Source: Dendrophyllia cribrosa (taxonomy: Eukaryota > Cnidaria > Anthozoa > Scleractinia > Dendrophylliidae). Taken from it: a stretch of 64,000 nt of DNA. Each line of letters starts with the position of its first letter. Positions within the stretch are counted from its first letter, which is position 1. This document shows positions 30,940-43,885 of the stretch, piece by piece. The stretch lies in NCBI GenBank assembly GCA_024195265.1, contig JAJLRJ010000002.1:52035043-52099042 (forward strand). The letters are read 5' to 3'. The translations under genes were made by a program, and so were the position numbers. Below the pieces are notes generated by a model. It was not told the DNA's origin. It saw only the letters and a program-made list of their open reading frames with translations, and did no database searches.

Positions 30940-33160
30940 ATTGACGTGAGGTTAGTAGAGTTGATATGAGGACATAAAAATTAACTAGAACGAAAAGATA
31001 ATTAGCGCGTATGAAAGTTTGTGATACAACACGAATGTTGCTATACTTAGGAGCGCTGAACGTTGTTGGTATACTGAGAAAGAGTTGATAATTAATAGCG
31101 CACGAGAGTTAACGAGATCGAATGATCCTGCATTGGTGTTGACGACGCCATAAAAAGATGGTTTTATCAGTGATGTGAGATCGATAAGAGCGCACGAAGG
31201 TCGACAAAAGGAAGAGGTAATTGATTCGAGTATACAGGAGTTCACAAGGACGCGCGGTAGTTGATGCGAGCGTGCGATATTTATGGGCAGTGCAATAGGC
31301 TGACGAATGAAGTTTGACGAGAAGGCTAGAAAGTCTACGACAGCGTACCAAGGTAGACAGGAGGGCATGAGAGTTTACAATAGCCTACGAGGGCCGATGA
31401 GAGCGCGGAAGAGTCGATGGCGGAACGTACGAAGGTTGACGGCGAGTGGGCATATTTGAATGATGGGAGCGCATGATTACTGATGAAATCGTATGAACTG
31501 ACTGACAAAAGACGCCGGGAGTCGAGTTGGCGTACGAAGTTGCAAGAGCATCAGTGATAGGAGTTTCTAATAGTGTGTGCATATCAACGAGAGCGCAGAT
31601 GTGTGCACGAAAAAACATGTGTATGTAAATTGAAGACAGCGCACGAGGATTGGTGAGAGGGTACGAGAGTTGATGAAGATATGCTACGGTTGAAGAGAGC
31701 ACATACGATTGATGAGAGCGTTTAAAAGGCATGAGAAATTACGAGAACTTGAAGAGACAACTGTGAAGTGAGAGATAAAAAGAGCGCATGCGAATTTAAA
31801 GGACAGCATATGAGGGTTGGCGAGAGTGCATAATACTTTATGAAAGCGCACTGGGGTTGATGAGAGTGGAAAATAGTCGACGAGAGTGTACAAGAGATGA
31901 CTAGATCAAGAGTGCACGAGGGTTGACGAAAGAGCAATGCATTGACGAGAGCCGGCATAGGATCGTACCAAAGTTAACGAGAGCGAATTAGAAATCACGA
32001 GAGCCCATGATAGTTGACGACAGTGTCCGAAGGTTGATGAGAGTGAATCAGTGAGAGATTGTGAAAGCGCATTACAGTTGACGACAGTGTAAAAGGATTG
32101 ACGAGAGTGAATAAGAGATGACGAAAACGCACGATAGTTAACGACAGTGTAAGAAGGTTGATGAGAACGAATGAGAACGAGAGCGCGTGATAGTTGACGA
32201 GAGCGAATGAGAGACGAGAGCGCATAATAGTTGACGACAGTGTCCGAAGGTGCATGAGAGTTGACGAGAGCGAATAAAAAATGACGAGTGTGAATTATAG
32301 TTGAAAACAGCGAACGAAGGTTGACTGACAAGTCTTAGAGGACAGCGTACGAATGTTTACGAAATTGCGTAAGAGATGACAAAAGCATAAGAAAATTGCC
32401 GAGAACCGGTAAGATTAAGAGTTGACAAAATCACAAGAAAATTCACGAGAGGGGATGAGAGTTGACGATAGAATAATTGCCGAAGGGGAATAAGAAATAA
32501 TGACAGTGCATGATAGCTAACGACTGCGTAAAACTCAAGTGCAGAAATGAGAGACAGCACATCATCGCGCGTGGTTTAACAAAAAGCGAATGATAAATAA
32601 TGAGAGTGAACGAATGTTGACGAGAACGCCTGAGATTCAAAAACAGCTAAAAAGGGTTTAAGAAAGCGGATGACGAGGAAAGAAACGAACGAATCTTCAC
32701 TAAATGTAGAAGACAACTTACGAGGGTTAACAATAGCGATAAAGACGGATGGATGAAAGCGCGTGAGATTTCATAAGAGCGCATAGGAGCACTTGTGAAG
32801 TAATCAGAGTACAGAGCTTGACGAGAGCGAATGTTGAATGAGAGGTAACAAGAGCGAATGCTACGTCATGAGAGTTGACAAGTGCTTGCTAGGGCTTACG
32901 ATAGCGCAATTAAGTGCTGATTAGAAGGCACCCGGATAATTAAGGTTTACAAAAGAGGAAAGTTGATTAACACGCATGAAAGTTTGTGGAGTATCGCACG
33001 AATGTTGCTATAGATAAGAGCGCTTAACGTTGTTGGTATACTGGAGTTGATAATTAAGAGCACACGAGAGTGAATGATCCTGTATAAGATACTTTGAATG
33101 ATGGACGAGAGCGCAATTGAGAGTTAATGACGGGGCAGTAAGTTGATATGGGTGTAAATG
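30940..33160 (+). repeat. Degenerate minisatellite, about 20-bp GTTGACGAGAGCG units
   Basis: About 2.2 kb dominated by variants of GTTGACGAGAGCGNATGA. Units vary in length (about 18-25 bp) and are heavily diverged, so the array is old. A larger block repeats: 31,005-31,130 (GAATGTTGCTATA...GGTATACTGAG) matches 32,985-33,085, some 1.97 kb apart. Long minus-strand open frames (Ser/His/Leu-rich) result from the repeat lacking stops and are not genes. Confidence 0.85.
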
Positions 33161-33445
33161 ATGCATGGTTCAACATCTTTCATCTTTCGCTGAACGATGT
33201 TGCAACTTGTTGAATGAGTAGAAAACACATTCAACATTTTAAAGCGATTGACTGACGACGTTCAACAAGTTGCAACTTGTCAGTTGAACAGAATAGAGAC
33301 TGGCATTATTTTTTTTTCACAACGTTCAACATATTGAATGGCCAACTTCAACATTCAACATGGCATGATAATTAAACTATTCAACATTTGTTAATATAAA
33401 CAGCAGTCGCAACACCTTCGCGCTGATCAACAAATGTTGAACCCG
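33161..33445. repeat. Foldback-like repeat rich in TTCAACA/TGTTGAA
   Basis: Many TTCAACA and TGTTGAA words in both orientations (GTTGCAACTTGTTGAATG, CAACAAGTTGCAACTTG), ending near CAACAAATGTTGAAC at 33,428. Looks like a MITE-type insertion at the edge of the minisatellite; exact ends are unclear. Confidence 0.45.
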
Positions 33446-36119
33446 CGTGTAGCATAGCTTAATAGTTGTTTTAAGGCTCACTAAAACAATAATAATTTCC
33501 TCTTTCTACTCGCTCGTAGCGAGTCTAAAACAAAATAAGAGAAGGCTAATGAGGCCTGGTAGCAGTCATTTTAGAGAGCAAGAAAGGCAGGCGAGAGGAA
33601 CAAGATGCTGTATATGTGACCAGTTTTAAGCATATAATTAATTTTTCCAAAATATTGAATTTGTTTGTCAGTCCCCTGCGACGCATTCCAGGCCTTATTG
33701 TCTCGAAAAATGACTGCTACCCAAGCCAAAGTCGATGAAAATATTTTATTGAATTGCATTGAAATGTTACAGAATGATATGGGAAAATGTCGAGAAACTG
33801 TTCAATTCAATTATCTTGTTTTTATCCAGCTTTTTTCTGAACAATAATATTCTTGGCTCGGTATTTCGGAAACTAATCATAGCGCGTGTTCATCCGAGGT
33901 TTGCGTCTGTCTCTCGTTCTCAAAGTACTAATTTTAGGATGGTATGAAAGTAAGGCAAGAAAATGACAGAAATCCACATTGACATGTTTCAAAACTGAGT
34001 TTAAAGTCGATGTTTACTAACGCATTGATATAATAACTATATTGCATGTAAAGTAGTCATTTATTTCTTTAATTTTAGATTGAGTAATTATTTTTATTTA
34101 GTGTTCAGTTAGTTTTATTTTGTTTAATTCGGTGTTATATTTTCGATGAGGTTTTCTGTCTGAATTTCATTCATATTTCGTTGTGGCTAATTTCACTTGC
34201 AAGTAGAAAGTATAGAACTGCAGTAGAAACAAATCCTTGCATTTTTGGCTTAATTTTAAAGTCCTGGATTAGTATCAACTGAATCAGCTTTCAAAAAACC
34301 GAGCCATGTAAATTACACCTTGTAAGAAAATAGGTGGAAGAAAATACGATTACTTGAAACAAAGACCTGTAGAAAATATCATACTGTACATAGTAAACTC
34401 TAGTTCTCACTCGTGAGCTGAAATTTGAAAACCGAGAAGAGAGCAACAGCTAAATCGAAATTTTTCTTTCTCTACTATATTAATTAACAAAAATTGTTTG
34501 CCCTTCGAAGCAAAACAACTCTTCCTCGATATTCATTACTTGCAATCACTCTTATGCCACCAATGTGAAAATTCTTCCAACTCTTTTCCACACATTTTAT
34601 AATTATATCATTCTAGTGTCAGAAAATGAAATTCTTCGTGTTCTGATTTCATAAACAGCAGCTTTGTCTGTTTTTGATTCTTCCCAATGGATTGAACCCG
34701 GTTGAAAGGCTAGCGTATATCGATCACTTTTCACTCATTTGAAATCCAGCTAAACATGACCTCCAGCTAAACATGACCAAGGGAACGCCCTGAAAATAGA
34801 AAAGATACAAAATCAGTAGACGGATGACGGATTTCACAAGACTCGGCCTCCTGTTCTTCGAGCTCTTTAACTATCATTATCCGCGCCTCCTGATCATAAC
34901 TAACAAGCATTTTCGTTTCCAAAGACCTTGTTGCTGCACAAAAGGAATGCTGTATGACACAGTATTGGTGATGCTAGAATGTCCGCCCAAAATAGAGATA
35001 ACTGTGAGAAACATAGTCCCCATATTTTACGTATACCACTTTTCGAGGCATGCTTACATGAATTTGTGCTGTTTTCTTTAGCAAACAATCCATTTTCCCT
35101 CAGAATAAAGGTTATTTTCGCATTTCTGTAACGAATCTGGTTCCGTTTGAAGACGAACCTGAAAAAAAAAACAATTGAAACCATCAGAGTAAGCAATAAA
35201 TGATCAAACTCTAATGGCGGCAAAGTGGATATTGAAGTTCGCCTTACAAACGTTATTGGCATGTATTGCCAGTGAGAACATTCGTATAACCCATTCCCTC
35301 CCTCCCATCTCCAATCCAACAGCCCCTTCCCAATCCCAGCCAGACACACAGACACACACACCATTTGTTCCCCAGGTTTCCAATCCGGACTTCTTTGGAC
35401 AGGGGTGTACTGGAGTTTGTTTGTTAACTTATTATTATCATTGGTTCTCATCTGGCTCCGAGGAGTTTTCCTATCTCCACAAAGAAGATTTAGGTTAACA
35501 GTTTTGTCTTGAAAATCACTTGCTGGTGATGATTGGCATAACTGTCATAAATACGTCATATTAAACATACCGATTGAACTACTCGTTACTGATGACTGTA
35601 ACCTGCCAAACGTGATGCGAGAACGGTTCCAACTCATGTTCAGTTTTATTGTCAATCCACTGAATGCTTCTCTTTCCAGCTGATGATAAATATTGTTAAT
35701 CTGCAAACTTAAAACGCAATCAGTGAGTACAAATTATGAAAAGGTGGCAGTTCTCCTAATGCAAGTCGTGATAATTTATCATCTCCAGTTCTTGTCCGCG
35801 ATGCCCACAATACACAAAAATAATTGCAACTCCTGCAAATTGGCCTAGTTCCGTAGGCAATAGATTTGTGGTAGAGTTCTTTCAATTACGGCAGCACTTA
35901 TACCATGTTATATGGCAAACTGAACTGCATAGGCTCGAATTCCTTACAACTCAGCGCTTTACTGACAACTGTTTGTACTGGCCAAGGTTTCCATGATCAT
36001 TTTAACTAACTCGTAATTCTTTCATCCGTAGTTCACTTTTTAATGTAAAATTATTATATTATTATTATTACGGAGCAATAAGAAATTTCAATGTAATATT
36101 TGCATTTTTGATTCAAAAA
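33446..36119. other. Non-coding stretch
   Basis: No supported gene. The minus frame at 34,900-35,451 and the plus frame at 35,214-35,498 overlap each other and show no domain or splice logic. Confidence 0.4.
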
Positions 36120-37330
36120 ATTAAAACGAAATTGTATGACCCTCACTTCAGTACACACTGTCCCCTGGCGGTAGTGGCAGCCATGATAGAGCTCGCCAGT
36201 GACCCGATGAAAAGCCTGCCTTTATAACAGCACCCGGGGGTATGCTATCGGTTGGCTCTGGGTTGAGCTACCCTCCATTCAACTGTGCCAATTAACGTGC
36301 GACCTGCTAGAAGATGTCCTCGTTTTCATCCTGGGTTTGGACGGATGATCGTTTGGTGCAGACTGAGATAAATGTTGTTCTGAAAACTTAAAACACAGCA
36401 AGTCACTACTGGATTATAATGATCGGATGTCAGTTTTTCTAAAGTAAATATTGAAAAGCCATCATTTCCTCAGTGTTATTGTTTGTGGTGTTCTACAAAA
36501 GACAATTTGATAATACCGGATAAATTGTTTGAACTCAGTTTAGTTTGCAACATATGGCAAACTTTACGGATTCGAATCCCGTGCAAGGCAGAATTTAATA
36601 TTCTGTGTTTTATTTTACAACTTCCTGGGCCTTCGATATTTCCAGGATCGCCGTTTGATTCATTCATCCATTTGTTCATGCGTAGTTTATAAATATGACT
36701 TTTTCAAGCTAAGTTACTACACCATTATTATTAAACCAACAACAAGTCTTTCTCTGAAATTGCAATCTGATTTCCAACTGTTATATTTTGGGATTTTCGG
36801 CGATACAGAAAATTGAAACAAAATTGTGACCCCCGCTTGAATACAGACCGTCCGTTCGGCGGTAGTACTTGATTGCCGGTGTACTATTATCCGGTGTGAC
36901 CCGGATGAAACTACCTGTCATCCTAGGCGATCACAGTACAGTATAGTATCGGTTAGCTCTGGATTGAGCCGTCCAGTCAACTGCGTTGATCTGCGATAAC
37001 TGTACCCGTGTGCAATGCCGCTAGAATGTCACCGGTTTCACCTCGCGGGGCAGCTGACGTCGTAGAACACTCCAAGCTGTACTCCATACCTACGGGACGA
37101 GAAAGTGAGACAAGCACCAAGTGGAACGCACGAAACCCTCCACCTGGCTTTGGGTCACCACATTTGCAGCTATTGGCCATCTTTCCGTTATTGATTTTGT
37201 TTTATCGATAATTGTGTGCTCGATTTCTTTAGTTACTTTAGCAGTTGAATCCAACGGCAGAACAAACTAGGTAGCTGAGGTCGCCACCTGTCAATATGAC
37301 CCGAGTTTGAATCCCGGTGGTAACGGATTT
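36120..37330 (+). repeat. Two diverged copies of a repeat about 0.7 kb apart
   Basis: 36,138-36,320 and 36,825-37,030 share order and words (TGACCC..CTT.A.TACA, GCGGTAGT, TATCGGTTGGCTCTGG / TATCGGTTAGCTCTGG, ATTGAGC). Downstream, each copy has a tRNA box B-like block (GGATTCGAATCCCG at 36,567; TTTGAATCCCGG at 37,304). May be an old tRNA-related repeat or a local duplication. Confidence 0.5.
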
Positions 37331-37538
37331 AATGAACGACTTTTTTGTTAAAGTGTATATGACACGAATTTTTTTTTTGCTGTTTTCGGTTCTTTGATAT
37401 GTATAAAAAAATGTTCTGAAATAAAAATGTGTCAAAAAGATTTTAAAAACCTTCTTTTTCGCTCTCAAAACACGCGTATGTTGACTTCAAAAGTGTCCTC
37501 CCGAGCGCGCGGCCAAAATGTCATGTGACTTGCTTGTG

Positions 37539-37546
37539 TGACGTCA
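37539..37546. promoter_or_regulatory. CRE/ATF palindrome near left end of Kolobok-like element
   Basis: TGACGTCA, with a second TGACGT 9 bp on; about 35 bp before the THAP start codon. The right end has TGACGTCA twice (41802-41809, 41812-41819) just before the opposite gene. Confidence 0.4.
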
Positions 37547-37579
37547 TGTGACGTAGAATGATTTGACTTACAACACAAA

Positions 37580-37940
37580 ATGGCAGCAAGAGAGAAGGGC
37601 GATAAGAAGAAAAGCGGGAGATATTGTGCGGCCGGAGCGCCAAACATTGAAAGCTTTACAAATACTAGCTATACGCCAGACATTTCGATGCATCTCTTTC
37701 CAACAAGGGCCTTCAGTGAGGGCGAAATGGCTGAAATTCGTCCGGTAGCACCGCATCGATTTCGGCGAGCCGATGAACAGGTTGTGTTCGGCTCATTTTG
37801 AGCCGAGCTGTTTTAAAAACATCCTGGCATTTTTAATGGGCTTAAAAAGGACGCGACCTAAGCACGGGCTCTATTCCTACAAGAGACACCGTCCTGCCCG
37901 AAGCTTCGCAACCCTTTGAGTGAACGGAGAAAGCGACAAG
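37580..37940 (+). pseudogene. THAP zinc-finger first exon of Kolobok-like element
   Basis: Frame 1 gives MAAREKGDKKKSGRYCAAG and ISMHLFPT-like MHLFPT; after a frameshift near 37,720 the next frame gives KWLKFVR, a stop, HRIDFGEPMNRLCSAHFEPS; a third frame gives HPGIFNGLK and NPLSERRKRQ. This is the THAP order (first Cys, HxFP, W, C-x2-H, FEPS). THAP domains bind DNA and are found in P-type and Kolobok transposases. The second Cys of the finger is not seen (Ala). A donor site CAA|GTAAGC follows at 37,940. At least two frameshifts and a stop make it non-functional. Confidence 0.75.
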
Positions 37941-38989
37941 TAAGCGATTTTCATTTGTTTACAAATTATATAGTCATACTTTATAGCTTACACGTGAGAA
38001 TATTTCATGCGAGAATGTGTGAAGTCAAACTCAGTCAAACTGTATTTGGATTGTATACATTTATGCTTATAACTGATGATTTTAAAGTGAATATGACACG
38101 ATTTGTTTTTTGGTCTTTTTGATTCTCGATACATAATTTCGATGTGCAGTATTCAGCCAAGTTTAGAGCTTTTTCAGCTTTAATATCATCACACGTTATT
38201 GTTCAGAACTCCCAGGGTGAGACAACACGAGAGTAAAATCTAACTCATAGGCTTCAAACTAGATGGAAAGCTATAAAAGTAAAAAGTAGAGATTTATTTT
38301 TATGCTCGGAGGTTGATGCCTTCATAAATCACAATGCTGAAGAAATAATATTTACAAAATGACAGCTGGAGCAAGGAGCCCATATTGATTGGCCATTATT
38401 ATGATATAACTGTACTGTTTATAACTATTACTTTAGAAAAATTTGTTATTTTGCCCAAGTTATCCAAGAAAAGTGTGAGATTCTCGGCAAATTGCGGTCT
38501 CCGTGGTGAATCAGTGTTTAATAGAGACTGCCACTGAATGAGACAACATTGCTGTGATGAATAATATTGGCTCTAAATAATTGTGCTTTTTATGCTTGGT
38601 ATGTTGAAATGCTTTTAAAGTTAAGTTAGCAGGTCTATATATTTATTTTTGGGATTTTTGCCCATAACCATTACTAATTTTCTTCTCGGCATATATTGGC
38701 AAGTTTACACTTTAAATGGAAACCTACAAAGAGATACACAGGTATCAAAGGATGGAAAGCAATATAATCGAGTTACATATCCAAAACATCCCCATCTATC
38801 CTGATAACCACAAGAGCATGTTATTCAACTGCATGTAGCCAAACCATAGAATGCACTTCTGTTAACCTACAGGGACGGGTGGCTGTGAGTCGGCTGGGGC
38901 ATCTAACATGTTAGCTGTTACATGTAATGTCCTAAGTTCACATTTCACATTATTTTAGGAAAGAGCTTGTTGTGTATGTAATGATTCAC

Positions 38990-39200
38990 TTTTTTCTTCT
39001 ACAGAAGCAGAACAGTCTTCCATTCAACTCACATGTAGCAGTAACAATACTCAGACCAGAAGTAAAACCTCTTCAAGGAGACCTCCCTCTTATTCAGTAT
39101 GCAAAAAAACCAATGAGTGGTCATAAAGGCCAATGCAAGAAGGAACATGGCCTAAGTTTTGATGACTGTAGACCACCATTCAGGCTTAGCGCCTGAGTTA
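38990..39200 (+). pseudogene. Possible later exon of the THAP gene
   Basis: A polypyrimidine tract and acceptor (TTTTTTCTTCTACAG) at about 38,988-39,002 precedes a frame starting EAEQSSIQLTCSSNNTQT that stops within 40 codons; another frame stays open to 39,196. Suggestive only. Confidence 0.25.
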
Positions 39201-41291
39201 GGACTCAGTGCCGAGCTGTAAAATAAACTTGGTCTGCCTTTTTTCTTTCAATTGATATTGAGAATTACCTTTACATTACCTTTTTTGAGACTGACCTTTT
39301 AAGCTTTGTTTATGTCAGATGATCAAAAACATTTTCAATCACATACATGTAAATGCATGATGAAATTTGGAAAATCAATTGTCTCGAGTGACATCACACG
39401 ACCTAAAATAAAGTGATTTTCTTTAAACCGTGAAATAGTTACTAAGCTAACAGGCACTACTAGACACCAATTCCATTGTTTTCTTTTGTTTATATTTTAC
39501 TAATTTTGATTAATTGCTGGATACTGTTTCATGGTCTAAGTAAAATCACTCTAGGTCAACCCAGACTGGATAGGTCTATAGGACAGATAAAGATTATGGG
39601 TCAATGCCCAGATATGTAGGTGCTGCTACCCTTACTATCACTTATACTTTGAAATTCAGGAGTGAGGACTACCCTTGGTGTTCCTTTTCTAGGGTACTGA
39701 AGAGGGATCAGTGTTGAAAAATTATTCCATGCATCTGGGAATGCTGCAGATTATGTAAATATTGTACCATTTGTCTTGCAGTGGAATATATGGAATATAC
39801 ACTGTACTTTTGAAATATGAAATGCTAGAGAGGTCATGAGAATTAAGGATATCATCACCTAATATTTGAACAACTTCTCACTACTGCTGCAATAAATGTA
39901 TGGGGACAAGAAAGGAGAATTTGTATTTTGATATTGGGAATTAAAGGGTTAACCTCTTTTTCAGTGTGGCCAAGTGCAAAGATAATGAATATCAGTTATC
40001 TATCACATTGCAATAAAACTTACATTTATATGAATTTTGAATGGTCTTGTATTTGGCCTTGCTTTGAAAAAGTGGCTAAAGGTAACTCAGAAATGGCTAT
40101 TGGGATCTGATAAATAAAGAAAGATGATAAATATTTTTAAGCTTGATCCCAAATCTTTCCCAAATTTGGATTGGTAACAAAATTGGAATTGTAATGCCAT
40201 TCAAGTCATTGCTACTAAAATACTGTGAATACAAAAAATAGAAAAATTAAATAATTAAAGGGGCTCTCTGATTGAATGATTAGTGGTTTTGCCACCTTCT
40301 ACCCCTCACAAATTTGCCTCATAGCAACCAAATTGGTATAATGAAGACTATTTTGAACAAATAGGCTTGACTAAGATGAAAATTGGTTACATTCACATAA
40401 TTCTTTTGTTGGTCATAACTTTTATTTATTTGGTGGCAACTAAAAGAGCCGTTGGGTCCTGTATGAGTGCATTGTCTAACACCACGGTTAGATTTTCAAT
40501 GTTTCTCTCAATGTTCTCTGTCCTGCGAACTGGCATATCCAGTTGACTGGTATTTTGACCTTATGCTATGATAAACACGGGCAGGAAGTGGCCTGGTGTT
40601 GTCCCACCCCATGTAGCCACAAAGCCACCATGTGGTTCATCTGTATGCAACAGTTCAAATCTGAAACAGACAATTGTAAACAGGTTATATAGTGTATAAG
40701 TGTGACAAACAAAACGCGCGAAGACGTACAGGTCACTGCAAGAAATCAAACCCATTCTCAAGTGATGCTTATTTTCGCGCCAAAAAACATCGACTGGAAT
40801 TGATTCGGGTCAAACAAGTCGCTCGCTATTCATGCAGGCTTTGCTGTCCAACTCGCATTCACTCCAATTCCGCACTCGCTCCCTATTTTCGTGTACCGAA
40901 GTATCCTAGAGCTCCTAAGCAACCCAATCGTTGCAGTGAAAATATGAGCGACTTCGAGCAAGTCAACAGTGAACAAAATGCGAATCTACAAACTGTAAAC
41001 AATTCCCCTCATCAAACAAGCTGCGACGTACCGGTACGTGTACTTCAGCAGCCGTCAAAACTGAAAGTTTTTCATATCGGATTTAATTTTCATCAATCGA
41101 CCCTCATTCATGGCTTTAGACATAAAAGCAACCAATTCGGACTTTACATACTCGTTTTCTGACACTCCACCACGGCGCGATAAGTTCCACCATCTTTGCT
41201 TCTCAACAAAGGGGCCACTCGAAGAAGCACTGCTCGGTTTGTTATGGCATCGTAGTCTTGGTGTTGGTGCAACTAACAATAGAGCCATCAA

Positions 41292-41732
41292 ACACCATTT
41301 TTCCCGATGAACTGGTGACTTGCTGCAACAGCGAAATTCCAGTGATCCAACCAACAACTCCGCATTGCATCGTTCGCAATGGCACCTGGCATAAATAACA
41401 ACACAACAAAGATGGTCATAGACATCATTTAGCGCTGTAACTTAACTGAATGGACATCAGTTTAAATAATTTTACTAACCAAGAATCCACGCTTACAGTT
41501 CTTTCGTTATTTCTCCTCTAAATCGGCAGGAGTTACATGTAGGCCATCGAGATATTTTTCTTCCTCGGAGTCATCATCACCGGCTTCGTGGTTCGTCTTG
41601 ATATGGAGTTAGTTCGCTTTCTACGACTCCCCATTCTCTTTCCGAACCTTCGCTCATATCTTTACTTTCTGCAGAATCAGATAAATCGCTGAGTTCTGAA
41701 TCACTGGACATTTTGCCGATGAGATCACTGGA
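41292..41732 (-). pseudogene. P2RX7 C-terminal-domain-like gene, two exons, broken
   Basis: Minus strand. Exon 1 starts MSSDLIGKMSSDSELSDLSD, a Ser/Asp-rich leader, then VVESELTPYQDEP and, one frame over, DDDSEEEKYLDGL. A donor (GAACT|GTAAGC, about 41,492) and acceptor (TTATGCCAG, about 41,388) bound a short intron. Exon 2 reads CHCERCNAELLVGSLEFRCC, the cysteine-rich start of the P2X7 receptor cytoplasmic-domain-like module found in many cnidarian P2RX7-like proteins. Frames break soon after (stops near 41,230). In intact genomes this module is often in transposon-borne genes; here it sits inside TTAA-flanked ends. Confidence 0.5.
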
Positions 41733-41997
41733 CATTTGTAGACGAGAAAATAGCAGAATTATACCAGAAGTAAAATCATAGTACGCAGCAAACAAATCAA
41801 GTGACGTCATGTGACGTCACGAGCCGGGCTCTCGTCCCCAGACTCCGGGACATTTTTACTGGGAAAATTGGAGTTTTCCGACGGCCAAAACTATGGGAAA
41901 TTTATTTTTTTTACGCATTTAAATTTCAGAACATTTTTTTATACATATCAAAGGACCAAAAACAACAATAAAAAAATTCATGTCATATACACTTTAA

Positions 41998-43273
41998 TTT
42001 GCATTACATGATATGAATAGAATTATATCTTGCCTTGCAAATCGCGTTGGACGTACGGTATCTTGAATCCTGACCTTTAACTCGGCATCCTGTAAAGGAT
42101 TGAAATTCAGTTATTTCCGCCACGTTATTTTCGAACCTTTTGTTTTAATTTTCTAATTCGTTTTTTATGTTCAATCGAAAGAAGAAAAAAGTGCTTTTAG
42201 GTTTCTCTTGTAATGTCACTACATTTGATATGGGTTTCTCAAAGCTCCCCAATAAATTTCGACCCCTAAAGCTATTATTATAAACTCTGCTTGAAACCAT
42301 AAAACTGTTCTGTACAAAACTTGGCATTTCGGTTGAAAAAGGTTTTCAGGACGTTTAAGAAAGGCGCGCCTGTATATGAGATGTTCTATCCTGGACGATA
42401 TAAAGAGGCTTGCTAAACTCTAGACCTAAGTTGGACGAGCGATAAACGAGACAGGGGACACGCGCGAAACAATTGCCTCGCGCGTGTTCATGATATTTCT
42501 GTTTTTGCTTGACTATGCCTAATAGACAAATAAAACAGATCCTGAGTGTAAGGTAACTGGCAAGATTGATATATATTTGTATGTAAAATGTTATTAAAAT
42601 ATCAGAGTTTTACGTACCTCTTACTTTGTGTTTGGAACATAAAATTATTTATTCTTTGCATCTTCCAGACTAGTACTGCTGAGTACTGGGTTTGCGATAG
42701 TATTTTATCTTTATACCTCTAGTAGAAAAAGGGAAAGACATTTAATCAAATTGATTTAAAAGAGACCTTCAATCTGAATTTCAAAATAAACCTAGTGTGG
42801 CGTGGCAAGTTTAGTTATTTCTTTCACCGAGGTTTTTACTAAAGATTGTTTTTCGCAATAATCTCTGGGTTCGCGCAATTGACGAATTCCTCTAATGCAG
42901 GAGAAAGAGAAGATTTGTCATAAGTACTTACATTGCAAATCTTCTGCTTTTTCTGTCAGACTTAGACTGATACTGATTCTTCGTTCCTTAGCAATTCTCG
43001 GTTTGTTATCGGCAAAACTGGGACAAGAAAATGGAAATGAACGCAATAATAACGAACCCGTTATTGCCAATTCATAAATAATATTTTTTATACCAAGACA
43101 CTACAATGGTGTTCTTATTGACCAAGGTAAATGATTCACTGAAGACAGTCAGTTCTTAATTCTCATTAGTAATAACAATTCGGGAAATCACTACCGTGAA
43201 GGATATAATTTGCATAGATTTTGGCGATTTTATTCCTTCGTTTTCTCCACATTTAATGATCAGTTTGAGAATC
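41998..43273. other. Non-coding stretch
   Basis: AT-rich DNA with no supported gene. Short frames near 42,145 and 42,895 show nothing recognisable. Confidence 0.4.
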
Positions 43274-43414
43274 TATACCAAACACTCAAAAGAGTGTTTC
43301 ATCAGATATCCAAACACCTCGAAGTGGGCTATAAAAACTCGGCTGCGTCTCGTTTTTCAACCCACTTTTTGGTGTTTGGATATCCTGATTAAACACTCTC
43401 CTTGCGTTTGATAT
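43274..43414. mobile_element. 141-bp foldback MITE
   Basis: Arms TATACCAAACACTC...GATATCCAAACACC and GGTGTTTGGATATC...GCGTTTGATAT are inverted complements; loop of about 50 bp. Confidence 0.75.
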
Positions 43415-43419
43415 GAGGG

Positions 43420-43790
43420 AGCACGTTTTAACGCAGCTTCATTATCAAAAGTACTTCTACTGCTGTAAAAGTGCCCGGTCTAAATGACAGATAGATTCGA
43501 TCAGCAAATTAAAACTATACAAATGAAAAGGTAATCATCGGAAATATGTAACAACATTTATACAACTTTAGCTTAGTCATCATCTTTAAACGCGGACTTT
43601 TGAATAATTTCTAAATAGAGTAGAAATTCTTCACAACTTTCCTACCACTTGACTTTGTAGTTACATATTATCAACTGAGGAGAGCAAATTTAAAATAAAA
43701 ATAAAGCACGTTTCAACGCAGCTTCGTTATCAAAAGTACTTTTACTTCTATAAATAAAAGTGCCTGGCGTAATGAACGACAGATAAATTT
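43420..43790 (+). repeat. Two direct repeats of about 80 bp
   Basis: GCACGTTTTAACGCAGCTTC at 43,421 and GCACGTTTCAACGCAGCTTC at 43,707 start matching blocks (ATCAAAAGTACTT, AAAAGTGCC, GACAGATA). Likely repeat remnants next to the DIRS-like element. Confidence 0.6.
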
Positions 43791-43885
43791 TACTTGTGTG
43801 TCGGTGACGAGAAATAAATTTGGTCTTGATTCATATTCAAAATGTCGGGAATTGTAACGGTTTATTTTAGCTCTAGCGTGCACAA

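Larger units (their letters stand above)
37352..41993. mobile_element. Kolobok-like DNA transposon, TTAA target, about 4.6 kb
   Basis: TTAA lies at 37348-37351 and 41994-41997. The first and last 100 bp or so are inverted copies (AGTGTATATGACACGAAT / ...CATGTCATATACACT; both contain ATGTATAAAAAAATGTTCTG or its complement). A THAP-domain gene begins about 230 bp inside the left end and a P2RX7-like gene about 260 bp inside the right end, both pointing inward. THAP plus TTAA is the Kolobok combination. Both genes carry frameshifts and no intact transposase core was found, so the copy is dead. A weaker third terminal-like block is at 38,091. Confidence 0.7.

Noticed and set aside
30985..32640. 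Minus-strand Ser/His/Leu-rich proteins
   Set aside because: Products of the degenerate minisatellite; several overlapping frames look alike.
34900..35451. 183-codon minus-strand gene
   Set aside because: No recognisable domain, low-complexity parts, overlapping frame on the other strand.
40692..41162. 156-codon plus-strand gene
   Set aside because: Antisense to the P2RX7-like relic, with no domain or splice sites.
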